From positions 115,003 through 179,002 of the forward strand of contig NZ_JAUYZJ010000009.1 in NCBI RefSeq assembly GCF_030700285.1: a stretch of 64,000 nucleotides of DNA. Reading direction: 5' to 3'. This stretch comes from Methylobacterium sp. NEAU K (lineage in GTDB: Bacteria > Pseudomonadota > Alphaproteobacteria > Rhizobiales > Beijerinckiaceae). Every line of letters starts with the position of its first letter. Position 1 is the first letter of the stretch. Positions 32,018-41,091 of this stretch are shown piece after piece. The position numbers and the translations under genes were made by a program. Below the pieces are notes generated by a model. The model was not told the origin of the DNA. It did not search any database and worked only from the letters and a program-made list of their open reading frames with translations.

Positions 32018-32649
32018 TCGATAACGGGAGCGTGCGTGTGAGCGGAGCGATCATGGACCCGGCGGACGTGCAGCGGATCGAGCCCCGCTCGGGCGTGGCC
32101 TTCACCCTCGACCGGGGGCAGCGCCTGACGGTGATCGACCCCCGGGGCGAGCAGGTGGCCGACCTCGTCGCCTACAACCGGCACGACACGGGCGAGGTGA
32201 TCTCGTCCGGACGGACCCTCGACTATGCCAGCCGGATCTACCTGACCACCGGCGACCCGCTCTACTCCAACCGCTCGAACGTGCTGCTGCGCATCGTCGA
32301 GGACACGGTGGGCCGCCACGACTTCCTGCTGACGCCCTGCTCGGCCGACACGTTCCGGATCATCTACGGCGACACCGACCCGCATCGCGGCTGCTTCGGC
32401 AACCTCGCTGCCGCGCTGGCCCCCTACGGCATCGCGCCGGACGCGATCCCGGTGGCATTCAACTGCTTCATGAACGTGCCGATCGACGGGGTCACCGGGG
32501 CGCTCACCGTCGCGCCGCCGCTCAGCCGGGCCGGCGACCGGATCACATTCGTCGCCGAGACGGACCTGATCATCGGGCTGACCGCCTGCTCGGCGCTGCA
32601 GTCGAACAACGGCAGCTTCAAGCCGATCCACTATCGGGTGGAGGGCTGA
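32014..32649 (+). CDS. DUF1989 / urea carboxylase-associated family protein
   Basis: 211 aa. DUF1989 includes the urea-carboxylase-associated proteins, among which carboxyguanidine deiminase subunits have been characterised. Typical blocks: GQRLTVIDPRGEQVADLVAYN, LYSNRSNVLLRIVEDTVGRHDFLLTPCS, GCFGNLAAAL, FNCFMNVP and DLIIGLTACSA. Cys and His in these blocks are likely metal or catalytic residues. No urea carboxylase or allophanate hydrolase gene is adjacent. The start at 32014 overlaps the upstream stop; a later in-frame ATG is at 32053. Confidence 0.85.
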   Translation: MIDNGSVRVSGAIMDPADVQRIEPRSGVAFTLDRGQRLTVIDPRGEQVADLVAYNRHDTGEVISSGRTLDYASRIYLTTGDPLYSNRSNVLLRIVEDTVGRHDFLLTPCSADTFRIIYGDTDPHRGCFGNLAAALAPYGIAPDAIPVAFNCFMNVPIDGVTGALTVAPPLSRAGDRITFVAETDLIIGLTACSALQSNNGSFKPIHYRVEG

Positions 32650-32926
32650 GGGGAGCACGTTGCCCGCCGGTATGTCGATCCGGAACCGTCGCGCGGATCA
32701 GTACGGCAATCGCGAGAGCCGGCCGCGCGCAGGACCGGAGCGGAGCGTCGCATGCTCGGCGGTCGACCAAATACTGCCGACATCCCCCATCGGAGAGCTG
32801 GCGTTTACCAATCCCGTAGCAGAACTCTGACCCGGAACAGCGTCAGGGTCCCGGCATCCGCTTGCGGTCCGGCCCCGCGCATTCAGCGTCTCGACGGCCC
32901 GCGGCCGTCCCGTTCTCGGTGCTCGG
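32650..32926. other. Spacer upstream of the chemoreceptor gene
   Basis: 277 bp with no gene. The middle is mildly AT-richer (CAAATACTGCCGACATC). It probably carries the promoter of the chemoreceptor gene. Confidence 0.4.
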
Positions 32927-34666
32927 ATGACACGCTCGCAGACAAGCCGCACAGCCGCCGACCACGCCGCGCCGTGGCGAGGCCTCTCGAGCGTCAAGCT
33001 GCGCCACAAGCTGGCGGCCGTGATGGCCCTGGTGGTGCTGGCGATCGGCGCCCTCAGCGCCCTGAGCTTCGTCGACACCCGGGATGCGGCGCTCGAAGAT
33101 CGCGCGCTCATGACGCGGCGCCTCACCGAGGTCGCGCAGAGCCTGCTCGTCCACTACGAGGCGCTGGCATCCTCGGGGCGGATGCCCGTCGATCAGGCCC
33201 GGACGGCCGCCCTCGACGCGATCAGTGCCCTGCGCTTCGGCAACGAGGATTATTTCTTCGTCCTCGATTCCGAGGGCAGGCTGATCGCCAACGCGTTCAA
33301 CGCCAAGAACGTCGGCAAGCAGGTGCTGGATCAGACCGACATCCCGGGGGGGAAGCGCTACTTCGCCGAGATGGTTGAGGTCGCCACGCGTCAGGGTTCC
33401 GGCTTGGTCGACTACATGAAGCCGCGCCCGGGCGGGACCGTCCCGGTCGAGAAGGTCGCGAGCGTCCAGCTGTTCAAGCCGTGGGGCTGGATCGTCGCCA
33501 CGGGCCTCTACCGCGACGACGTGCACGTGGCCGTGCGCGGCCGCGCGGTCACCAACGCCCTCTGGTCCGCCTGCCTCGCGGTCCCGGTGCTGGCCCTGCT
33601 CCTGCTCATCGGCAACAGCCTGTCGCGCCCGATCACGCGCCTGACCGAGGCGATGCGCGCGCTGGCGGGCGGGGATCTCACGGTCACGGTCGAGGACCAG
33701 CGGCGCGGCGACGAGGTCGGCGCGATGGCGCGCGCCGTGCAGGTCTTCAAGGAGGCGCTCATCGCCAAGCGCGAGGCCGACGCGGCGTCCGTCGCGGAGA
33801 ATGCCGCGAAGATGCGCCGGGCCCAGGTTTTGGACGCGCTCACATCCCGGTTCGACGCGCGGGTGAGCGCGCTGACCCAGGGCCTGTCCTCGGCCGCCGT
33901 GGAGATGGAAGCCACCGCGCGGGAGATGACCCGCACCGCCGGGCGCACCACCGAGCAGTCCGTGCGCGTGGCCGCGGCCTCCGAGCAGACCTCGACCAAC
34001 GTCCAGACCGTGGCCGCCGCCAGCGAGGAGATGTCCGCCTCGATCCAGGAGATCGCGTCCCGCGTCGCCCAGTCCTCCGCGATGGCCGACCGGGCCAGCG
34101 TGGACGCGGCCCGCACGAACGAACTCATGCAGGTCCTGTCCCAGGGGACGGACCAGATCAGCGAGGTGATGAGCCTGATCGCCGGCATCGCCGGGCAGAC
34201 CAACCTGCTGGCGCTGAACGCCACCATCGAGGCCGCCCGGGCCGGTGCGGCCGGCAAGGGCTTCGCCGTGGTGGCCGGGGAGGTGAAGGCCCTGGCGGCC
34301 CAGACCGCCAAGGCGACCGACACGATCGCCGGGCAGATCGCCGCCATCCAGAGCGAGACGCGGCACGCCGTCGACTCCATCCGGACGATCGGGGGCACGA
34401 TCGACGCGATGCGCACGGTGGCGCTGAGCGTGGCCGCCGCCATGGAGGAGCAGGGCGCGGCCACCGGCGAGATCGTCCGGAACGTCACGCAGGCGGCCCA
34501 GGGGACGCAGGCGGTCAGCGCCGACATCGCCCACGTGCGCCAGGCCGCCGGCGAGACGGGAGCGGCCTCTGGCCAGGTCCTGAGCGCCGCGCAGGACCTG
34601 GCCCGCACCTCCGCCAGCCTCGGCCAGGAGGTGGCCGCGTTCCTCGCCGAGGTCAAAGCCGCCTGA
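32927..34666 (+). CDS. Methyl-accepting chemotaxis protein with single Cache domain
   Basis: 579 aa. TM1 at res ~28-48; a periplasmic sCache_2 sensor with LRFGNEDYFFVLDSEGRLIAN and FKPWGWIVATGLYRDD; TM2 at ~208-225; HAMP (RPITRLTEAMRALAGGDLT); and the MCP signalling domain with the hairpin tip EVMSLIAGIAGQTNLLALNATIEAARAG. It senses a small periplasmic ligand, perhaps a carboxylate, and signals to CheA. Neighbouring genes do not reveal the ligand. Confidence 0.92.
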   Translation: MTRSQTSRTAADHAAPWRGLSSVKLRHKLAAVMALVVLAIGALSALSFVDTRDAALEDRALMTRRLTEVAQSLLVHYEALASSGRMPVDQARTAALDAISALRFGNEDYFFVLDSEGRLIANAFNAKNVGKQVLDQTDIPGGKRYFAEMVEVATRQGSGLVDYMKPRPGGTVPVEKVASVQLFKPWGWIVATGLYRDDVHVAVRGRAVTNALWSACLAVPVLALLLLIGNSLSRPITRLTEAMRALAGGDLTVTVEDQRRGDEVGAMARAVQVFKEALIAKREADAASVAENAAKMRRAQVLDALTSRFDARVSALTQGLSSAAVEMEATAREMTRTAGRTTEQSVRVAAASEQTSTNVQTVAAASEEMSASIQEIASRVAQSSAMADRASVDAARTNELMQVLSQGTDQISEVMSLIAGIAGQTNLLALNATIEAARAGAAGKGFAVVAGEVKALAAQTAKATDTIAGQIAAIQSETRHAVDSIRTIGGTIDAMRTVALSVAAAMEEQGAATGEIVRNVTQAAQGTQAVSADIAHVRQAAGETGAASGQVLSAAQDLARTSASLGQEVAAFLAEVKAA

Positions 34667-34917
34667 GGCCGGGACCGGGCACGCGCATCAACCCTGGACT
34701 GGTAGACGACACCGGGCGGTCCGACGACGGAGCCGGTCACCGAATCCCGGGCCGGTCGGGCAAAGCTCCGGTCGTCCCGCGCGCCCGAGGGGCCGGCCGA
34801 TGCGCGTCGCCCCTGTCGCCCTGTGGACCCGGGTCGGCTGGGCGCATGTGGCCATCGCACCCGCGCGCGGCGCGGAATCCGGATGTCATCGGCCGCGCAG
34901 CTGCCGCCGCTCCCCTC
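34667..34917. other. Convergent spacer, chemoreceptor / P450
   Basis: 251 bp between convergent stops, GC-rich. Short inverted words around 34,690-34,800 but no clear rho-independent terminator and no gene. Confidence 0.4.
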
Positions 34918-36171
34918 TCAGGCGATCCCCTCGATCGCCACCCGCAGGTGCTCCGGCCCGCGCAGGGCCGCACCGGGCCGGTAGGGCGGCGGGTCGGCGA
35001 TCAGGCGGGGCGCCTTGAGGCGGCGGGCCAGGGCCGTCAGCGCCGCCTCGGCCTCGAAGCGGGCGAGCGGCGCGCCGACGCAGTAATGCAGGCTGCCGCC
35101 GAACCCGAGGTGGCGGGTGCCGGCGCGGTCCGGATCGAAGCGGTCGGGATCCGGGAACACGGCGGCGTCGCGGTTGCCGGCGGCGAGCAGCAGGACGAGG
35201 TCGGCCCCCTCGGGAATCGTGACATCGGCGATGTCGATGGCGGCGAGCGTCCTGCGGGTCCGGAACTGCACCGGCGGCTCGTAGCGCAGGAGTTCCTCGA
35301 TCAGCCGCGGGGCGCGGCCCGGATCCTGCCGCAGGCGCTCCAGCTCGTCGGGATGCCGCAGCAGGGTGAGCAGTCCGTTGGTGATCAGGTTCACCGTGGT
35401 CTCGTGGCCCGCAACCAGCATCAGGATCGAGGTCGCGATCAGGTCGTAATCGCCCATCTTCACGCCCTCCGGCGTGGCCTCGTTGGCGAGCCCCGAGAGC
35501 ATGTCGTCCTGCGGGTGACGGCGCTTCTCCTTGATCAGGTCGGCCATGTAGCCGCCGATCGCGTCGAAGGTCCGGCTGTTCGCGGCGCGGATCTCGGGAT
35601 CGGACAGGCTGTCGGGCTCCAGCGCGGTGGCGAGCTGCGTCGCCCAGCCGTGGAATTTGGGCTCGTCCTCCCGGGGCACGCCGAACAGCTCGCAGATCAC
35701 CGTCACGGGCAGCGGGTAGGCGAGGTCGTCGACGGCGTCGATCTCCCGCGCCGCGCATTTCTCGTCCAGCAGGTCGGCGACCAATCGGTCGGAGCGGGCG
35801 CGCATGGCCTGCACCCGCTCGCGGGAGAACTGGTGCATCACGGATGCCCGGAGGGCGTCATGGTCCGGCGGATCGCGGAAGATGAACACCCGGTGCCGGT
35901 CCATCATCCAATCCTTCAGCGGCTTGACGATCAGGTCGGTGAACGGGTTGCCGGTGCGCGGACGGTCGGCCGGGGGCAGCGTCTCGGAGCTGACCCGCGG
36001 GTCGTGCAGGAGGCTGGAAATGGTGCCGTGGGTCGCCGCGACCCAGGTCCCGGCCTCGGTCCCGTCATCCTGGCGTGAGACGGGAGTCTCCCGCAGCTTG
36101 GCGTAGACGGGATAGGGATTCGCCCGGTTGGCGAAGTCCTTCACCTGGCCGAGGAGGGTGGCGTCGGGCAT
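34918..36171 (-). CDS. Cytochrome P450
   Basis: 417 aa, soluble bacterial class. I-helix AGHETTVNLITN, ExxR in EELLRYEPPVQFRTRR and the haem loop FGGSLHYCVGAPLAR with the thiolate Cys. The C-helix WMMDRHRVFIFRDPPDHDALR is conserved. It starts 21 bp after the reductase stop and with it and the ferredoxin forms a self-contained class I monooxygenase set. Substrate unknown; nearby acyl-CoA catabolism suggests a lipid or terpenoid acid. Confidence 0.93.
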   Translation of the reverse strand: MPDATLLGQVKDFANRANPYPVYAKLRETPVSRQDDGTEAGTWVAATHGTISSLLHDPRVSSETLPPADRPRTGNPFTDLIVKPLKDWMMDRHRVFIFRDPPDHDALRASVMHQFSRERVQAMRARSDRLVADLLDEKCAAREIDAVDDLAYPLPVTVICELFGVPREDEPKFHGWATQLATALEPDSLSDPEIRAANSRTFDAIGGYMADLIKEKRRHPQDDMLSGLANEATPEGVKMGDYDLIATSILMLVAGHETTVNLITNGLLTLLRHPDELERLRQDPGRAPRLIEELLRYEPPVQFRTRRTLAAIDIADVTIPEGADLVLLLAAGNRDAAVFPDPDRFDPDRAGTRHLGFGGSLHYCVGAPLARFEAEAALTALARRLKAPRLIADPPPYRPGAALRGPEHLRVAIEGIA

Positions 36172-36192
36172 GGCTTATCCGTGCTGTGCGCG

Positions 36193-37464
36193 TCAGGGGA
36201 AGCCCGGGGCGAGGATCTCGATCCCCTTCGGCCGGTCGGCCGCCGCCCCGCGCGGGGGAAACGGCGCGCCGGCGGCGACCAGCGCGGCATGGGCCGGCAG
36301 CCAGCGGGCGGAATCCACCGCCACGGCCGCGATGCAGCGGCCCGCGCGGCCATAGAGCGCGACGAACCGGCCCGAGGCCGGCTCGCCCTGGGTGAAGGCC
36401 AGCGCATCCGCGCCTTCGGTCAGCCCCACGGACTTGACCACGACGGCACCCTGCGTCGACCAGAAGGTCGGCAGCTCTCCATAGGGGGCTTCGGGTACCG
36501 CCCCGGCGAGCAGCCGGCCGGCATGGACGCCCTGAGCCACAGCCTGGCTCCAATGCTCCAGGGCGACCCGCCGCCCGCCGTAGAGCGGATGCGGGAACCG
36601 CGCCACGTCACCGGCCGCCGCGATGCGCGGGTCGGGCCGCCCGTCGGCGTCGAGGACATAGCCGGCCTCGTCGCAATCGACGCCGCCCGGATCCGCCGAC
36701 AGGCCGGACCCGGCGAGCCACTCGGTGTTGCGGACGGCCCCCAGCGCGATGACGGCCACGTCCGCGTCGATCCGGGTGCCGTCGGTCAGGTGGCCGCGCA
36801 CGAGGCGGCCGCCTTCGTCCTCCAGCCACTCGACCTCGCCGCCGCAGCGCAGGTCGACGCCCCGACCCTCGTGGATCGCCCCGATGAGCGACCCGACGGT
36901 GGTCCCAAGGACGCGGGCCAGCGGCGTCGGGCCGGGCTCGACCAGGGTCACGGGCAGGCCGAGCTGCCGGCACAGGTTGGCGACCTCGCAGCCGATGAAG
37001 CCGCCGCCGATCACCAGCACGCGCCGGGGGCCGGCGGCGAGGGCGGCCCGCAGCGCGGCGGCATCGTCCCGCCCGCGCAGGGTGAACACGCCCGTGAGCC
37101 GCCCCTCGTGCGGGTTCGGCCAGGGGCGGGCGCGGGTGCCGGTGGCAACCAGCAGGCGGTCGTACGGGAGGCGGCGCCCATCGGCGAGGCGCAGCGTGCG
37201 GGCCGCGCGGTCGAGGCCCAAGGCCGGGCTGCCGAGGTGCCAATCCACGTCCGCGCCCAGGCTGCTCGGCAGGGTGGTGGCGTCCGCGCGGATCGCGCCG
37301 GTGAGGACGTGCTTCGAGAGCGGCGGCCGGTCGTAGGGGCGGTAGGGCTCGGCGCCCACGATGGAGAGGGAGCCGGAGAACCCGGCCTCGCGCATCGCCT
37401 CGGCCCCGCGCAGGGCCGCGAGCCCGGCGCCCACCACCACCGCGCGTTCGGATGTCGGCATCAT
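36193..37464 (-). CDS. Ferredoxin reductase (NAD(P)H, FAD; P450 partner)
   Basis: 423 aa. Putidaredoxin-reductase type: FAD motif AVVVGAGLAALRGAEAMR, RPPLSKHVL, NAD(P) motif VLVIGGGFIGCEVAN, ATGTRARP, AAAGDVARFPHPLYG. It transfers electrons from NAD(P)H to the ferredoxin. The two successive ATGs at 37464 and 37461 are 1 bp and 4 bp past the ferredoxin stop; the first is taken. Confidence 0.92.
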   Translation of the reverse strand: MMPTSERAVVVGAGLAALRGAEAMREAGFSGSLSIVGAEPYRPYDRPPLSKHVLTGAIRADATTLPSSLGADVDWHLGSPALGLDRAARTLRLADGRRLPYDRLLVATGTRARPWPNPHEGRLTGVFTLRGRDDAAALRAALAAGPRRVLVIGGGFIGCEVANLCRQLGLPVTLVEPGPTPLARVLGTTVGSLIGAIHEGRGVDLRCGGEVEWLEDEGGRLVRGHLTDGTRIDADVAVIALGAVRNTEWLAGSGLSADPGGVDCDEAGYVLDADGRPDPRIAAAGDVARFPHPLYGGRRVALEHWSQAVAQGVHAGRLLAGAVPEAPYGELPTFWSTQGAVVVKSVGLTEGADALAFTQGEPASGRFVALYGRAGRCIAAVAVDSARWLPAHAALVAAGAPFPPRGAAADRPKGIEILAPGFP

Positions 37465-37465
37465 C

Positions 37466-37711
37466 TCAGGCGCCCCGCCCCGGATCCTCGACCCGGATCG
37501 CCTGGACCGGGCAGGCGACGCGCGCCCGCTCGATGTCGGCGCGGTCCCTCGCGGCGGGGGCCGGATCGTAGAACAGGGCCTCGTGCCCCTCGATGCGGAA
37601 GTGCCGCGGCGCCGCGTAGCAGCACTGGGCGTAGCCCTGGCAGAGATTGAGATCGACGCACACCCGCAAGCCGGGGGGTGAGCCGGGAGACGCATCGGCG
37701 GGGGCGGACAT
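37466..37711 (-). CDS. Ferredoxin (3Fe-4S type, P450 partner)
   Basis: 81 aa from ATG 37711. VCVDLNLCQGYAQCCYAAP with later ARVACPVQAI is the Cys pattern of small [3Fe-4S] or [4Fe-4S] ferredoxins that feed bacterial P450s. The upstream frame is open but Arg/Ser-rich without conservation. First gene of the ferredoxin-reductase-P450 operon. Confidence 0.88.
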   Translation of the reverse strand: MSAPADASPGSPPGLRVCVDLNLCQGYAQCCYAAPRHFRIEGHEALFYDPAPAARDRADIERARVACPVQAIRVEDPGRGA

Positions 37712-37993
37712 GGCGGTGCAACCGCCCCGGGGCCGGCGGGTTCCGCGGGAGCGGCAGGCCTCCACCGTCGCAGGCGGGGGCGCACTCGGCCTCGCCGGCG
37801 CATCGCGAGCCCGGGACTCCCCGGCCTCGCGGATAGAGTCATCAGTCGAGCCCCGGCACGATTCACTGATCTGAAAATGTGCTGATCGGTCACCGCCGAA
37901 ATGGAGCGGCGCAATTCCCCTCGGCAACGGTTCGCTCTATTGTCGCTCCGCCCCGCGGACCTGTCCGAAGCGCCGCGATCCCAGGAGGGCGCC
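37712..37993. promoter_or_regulatory. Divergent promoter region, ferredoxin / secreted protein
   Basis: 282 bp between divergent genes. The section 37,850-37,900 is AT-richer (CTGATCTGAAAATGTGCTGATC) and a plausible promoter zone. CTGATCTGAAAATGTGCTGATC contains a direct CTGATC repeat 16 nt apart. No gene seen. Confidence 0.4.
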
Positions 37994-38566
37994 ATGCCGT
38001 ACGGTGCGCGAACGAGCCTCGCCGCTCTCATCCTGTCCCTCGCCCTGGGCGTGACAGGCGCCTGTGCCGAGCCTGCCTCCGGCACGACCTGGACCGACCC
38101 GCCGGCCCACAGGCCGGTCCCGGAGAAGCCGCCGGCCGAGGCCCGGAAGGCCGCCACTCCGGCGCCGTCGACGCCCGCCGCCGCGTCGCAGGGCGTCCAG
38201 CCCGCTCCGGTCGCCCGGAAGGCACTGGCCGCGCACCGCGTCCGGCCGCGCGTGGCGGTGCACCGCGCCGCACCGTCGCCCAAGCGCGTCGCCGCGACCG
38301 CGCGCCGGGCGCGGGTCGCCGCCGCCCCGGTCCGGACGGTCCGCCAGCCCAGGCTGGTGGCGGCCGAGCCGCCGCCGCCGCCCCCGGGCGGCACCGCGCG
38401 CTACAGGACCTACGGCTACGGGCCGGGCTACGCCGACGAGCGCCTGGAGCGCCTGAGCGCCGCGGAGGCTGCCGGCTACCTCGTCGTGCGCCGCCGGACG
38501 GTGGAATTCCCGGACGGCCGCTCGCTGCGCGTCTACCGCCCCGTCGACGAAGCCGAGCCGTTCTGA
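37994..38566 (+). CDS. Secreted Pro/Ala/Arg-rich protein of unknown function
   Basis: 190 aa. Hydrophobic N-terminal signal (LAALILSLALGVTGACA), a long Pro/Ala/Arg/Lys-rich stretch (res ~30-130), and a compact C-terminal domain with GYADERLERLSAAEAAGYLVVRRRTVEFPDGRSLRVYRP. ATG 37994 has AGGAGGG 7 nt upstream. The signal cleavage site is next to a Cys, but the lipobox is poor. The 3' end overlaps the acyl-CoA ligase gene tail to tail by 34 bp. Confidence 0.7.
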   Translation: MPYGARTSLAALILSLALGVTGACAEPASGTTWTDPPAHRPVPEKPPAEARKAATPAPSTPAAASQGVQPAPVARKALAAHRVRPRVAVHRAAPSPKRVAATARRARVAAAPVRTVRQPRLVAAEPPPPPPGGTARYRTYGYGPGYADERLERLSAAEAAGYLVVRRRTVEFPDGRSLRVYRPVDEAEPF

Positions 38567-40305
38567 TCCGGCGGATCGGCGAAGACCGCCCGCAGCGACG
38601 TCCGCAACACCTTGCCGGCGGGGTTGCGCGGCAGGAGCCCGTCCCAGACCACGACGCGCACCGGCACCTTGAAGGCCGCGAGCCGCCCGGCCGCGAAGGC
38701 GCGGATCTCCTCCGGCCCGGCCCGGGCCCCCTCGGCGAGCGCCACGATCGCGCCCGGCTCCTCGCCGAGCGTCGGATGGGGCACCGGCAGCACCACGGCG
38801 TCGATCACGTCCGGGTGCGCGTAGAGGGCGTTCTCGACCTCGCAGCAATAGATGTTCTCGCCGCCGCGGATCAGCATGTCCTTGATCCGGTCGACGATGG
38901 TCAAAAAACCCTCGTCGTCGGCGCGGGCGAGGTCGCCGGTGCGCAGCCATCCCTCGGAGAGGGTCTCGGCGGTGGCCTCCGGGTCGTCCCAGTAGCCGCG
39001 GACCACGTTCGGCCCCTTCACGCAGAGCTCACCGACGCTGCCCGGGGCCAAGTCCTGCCCGAGCAGATCGACGATCCGCACCTCGCAGACCGGCAGGGGC
39101 GGCCCGCAGGAATCGGGATGGGCGAGGTAATCCTCGCCCTGGTGGTGGGTGAAGGTCGCCGAGGTCTCGGTCATGCCCCAGCCGGTTGCGGCGGTGACGT
39201 TCGGGAAGGCCTCGCCCAGCGCGCGCACGAGGTCGCCCGCGGCGGGCGCGCCGCCATACGTCACGGTCTCCAGGCTCGGTAGCGTCCGGCCTGCCTCCCG
39301 GGCGGCGGAGGCGAGCTGCCAGGCGATGGTCGGCACGCCGCCGGCGCCGGTGCAGCCCTCGGCCTCGATCAGGTCGAGGGCCTCGCGCGCGTCCCAGCGA
39401 TGCATCATCACGAGGCGGTGGCCGCCGTAGAGCGCCGAGCCGAGGCTCGCGTGGCAGCCGGTGACGTGGAACAGCGGAATGACCAGGAGGGAGGCCCGCT
39501 GCGGCGCGGACGGATCGGGCCTCGGCGGCGTCTCGCCCCGGCGCAGACAGGTGCGCGCCGCCGAGTAGGGATAGGCCATCACCGTGGTGGCGGCGGCCCG
39601 GTGGGTGCCGACCGCGCCCTTGGGCCGGCCGGTGGTGCCCGAGGTGTAGAACAGGGTCGCGTCGTCCTCGGGATCGAGGGCGATGTCGGGCAGGGGCCGC
39701 TCCGGCAGCGCGGCCCAGCCCGCGACCGGGCCGGTCACCTCCGAGAGCGGCGTCGCCCGGGGATCGGCCTCCATCCGGGTGGTGAAGATCCGCTCCAGCG
39801 CCGGACATTCCGCCAGATGCGGGGCGATCCGGGCGAAGCGCTCGCCGTCGGCGATCAGCACCCGCGCGCCCGAATGCCGGAGCCCGTAGGTCAGTTCGGG
39901 CCCGGTCCACCACGCGTTGAGGGGCGTCGCGATCGCACCGGCGAGCAGGGCGCCGTAATAGCAGACCGGCCATTCAGGCAGGTTGCGCAGCGCGATGGCC
40001 ACCCGGTCGCCCTTCCGGATCCCGGCCGCCACCAGGGCCTGCGCGAAGGCGGTCGCCGCGCGGGAAAAACCCGTGAACGTGACGCGCTCGTCGCGGTAGA
40101 CCACGAAGGTCCTGTCCCCGTGCGCCCGAGCGATCAGGTACAGGTCGCGGAGCGTCGGCGGGGCGGCCTTCCAGATCCGGGTCGGCACGCCCCGGATCGG
40201 CACCGTGGCGATCTCGAAGGGCGCGCCCGGGGCGGTGAGCCGGGCCTGCGCGTCGCGGAAGGACAGCGCCGGCCAGCCGGCGGGGATGCGCGGATCGGAG
40301 CTCAT
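38533..40305 (-). CDS. Acyl-CoA synthetase (AMP-forming), LvaE-like position
   Basis: 590 aa. ANL-family ligase that activates a carboxylic acid as its CoA thioester. P-loop FYTSGTTGRPKGAV, GWGMTET, hinge GWLRTGDLARADDEGFLTIVDR and the catalytic Lys in NPAGKVLRTSL. Last gene of a minus-strand run of transporter, acyl-CoA dehydrogenase, kinase and SDRs. The ATG overlaps the SDR stop (ATGA). Probably activates the imported acid that the other enzymes process. Confidence 0.9.
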   Translation of the reverse strand: MSSDPRIPAGWPALSFRDAQARLTAPGAPFEIATVPIRGVPTRIWKAAPPTLRDLYLIARAHGDRTFVVYRDERVTFTGFSRAATAFAQALVAAGIRKGDRVAIALRNLPEWPVCYYGALLAGAIATPLNAWWTGPELTYGLRHSGARVLIADGERFARIAPHLAECPALERIFTTRMEADPRATPLSEVTGPVAGWAALPERPLPDIALDPEDDATLFYTSGTTGRPKGAVGTHRAAATTVMAYPYSAARTCLRRGETPPRPDPSAPQRASLLVIPLFHVTGCHASLGSALYGGHRLVMMHRWDAREALDLIEAEGCTGAGGVPTIAWQLASAAREAGRTLPSLETVTYGGAPAAGDLVRALGEAFPNVTAATGWGMTETSATFTHHQGEDYLAHPDSCGPPLPVCEVRIVDLLGQDLAPGSVGELCVKGPNVVRGYWDDPEATAETLSEGWLRTGDLARADDEGFLTIVDRIKDMLIRGGENIYCCEVENALYAHPDVIDAVVLPVPHPTLGEEPGAIVALAEGARAGPEEIRAFAAGRLAAFKVPVRVVVWDGLLPRNPAGKVLRTSLRAVFADPPDQNGSASSTGR

Positions 40306-41072
40306 CGCGCGATCGTCACGCCGCCATCGACCACGAGCGCCTGGCCGGTCACGAACCGCCCGGCCGGGGAGGCCAGGAACACGGCGGCGCCGGCGATCTC
40401 GTCGGGCTCGCCGATCCGGCGCAGCGGGGCGGTGGCCGTCGTCGCCTCCAGCATCTCGGGATCCTCCCACAAAGCCCGGGCGAAATCGGTGCGGACCAGC
40501 CCCGGGCAGAGGCAGTTCACCCGCACGTTGGCCGGGCCGTACTCCACCGCGTAGTTGCGGGCGAGCTGGAGATCGGCAGCCTTCGAGACGTTGTAGGCGC
40601 CGATCACCGGCGATCCCTTGAGCGCCCCGATGGAGGACACGATGACGATCGCGCCGTCCCGCCGCTCGACCATGCCGGGGGCGACCATCTGGATCAGCCA
40701 GTGGTTCGACAGGACGTTGTTCTCGAGGATCTTGCGGAACTGCGCGTCGGAGATCCCCGCCAGCGGCCCGTAATAGGGGTTGCTGGCGGCGTTGCAGACC
40801 AGAATGTCTACCGGCCCAAGGCGGGCCTCGGTCTGTGCCACGAGGTCTTGCAGCTCGGCCTTGACGGAGATGCTCGCCGGGATCGCCACCGCGCGGCCCG
40901 CCCCGTGGGCGGCCTCGATCTCGGCCACCACCGCCTCGCAGGCCGCGCGCTTGCGCGACGAGACCACCACCCGGGCGCCGTGCTCGGCCATCCGCAGGGC
41001 GATCGCCCGGCCGATGCCCCGGGACGAGCCGGTGATGAGCGCGACCTTATCGGTCAGATCGAACAGGGACAT
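40302..41072 (-). CDS. SDR-family dehydrogenase (FabG-like) 1
   Basis: 256 aa. Cofactor motif TGSSRGIGRAIAL, NAASNPYYGPL, catalytic Ser in IVSSIGALKG and YxxxK in GAYNVSKAADL, C-terminal FVTGQALVVDGG. Related to DHRS4-like carbonyl reductases. In lva-type operons an SDR oxidises 3-hydroxyacyl-CoA. Translationally coupled to the acyl-CoA ligase. Confidence 0.9.
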   Translation of the reverse strand: MSLFDLTDKVALITGSSRGIGRAIALRMAEHGARVVVSSRKRAACEAVVAEIEAAHGAGRAVAIPASISVKAELQDLVAQTEARLGPVDILVCNAASNPYYGPLAGISDAQFRKILENNVLSNHWLIQMVAPGMVERRDGAIVIVSSIGALKGSPVIGAYNVSKAADLQLARNYAVEYGPANVRVNCLCPGLVRTDFARALWEDPEMLEATTATAPLRRIGEPDEIAGAAVFLASPAGRFVTGQALVVDGGVTIAR

Positions 41073-41091
41073 GGCTAGATCATCCGTATCA

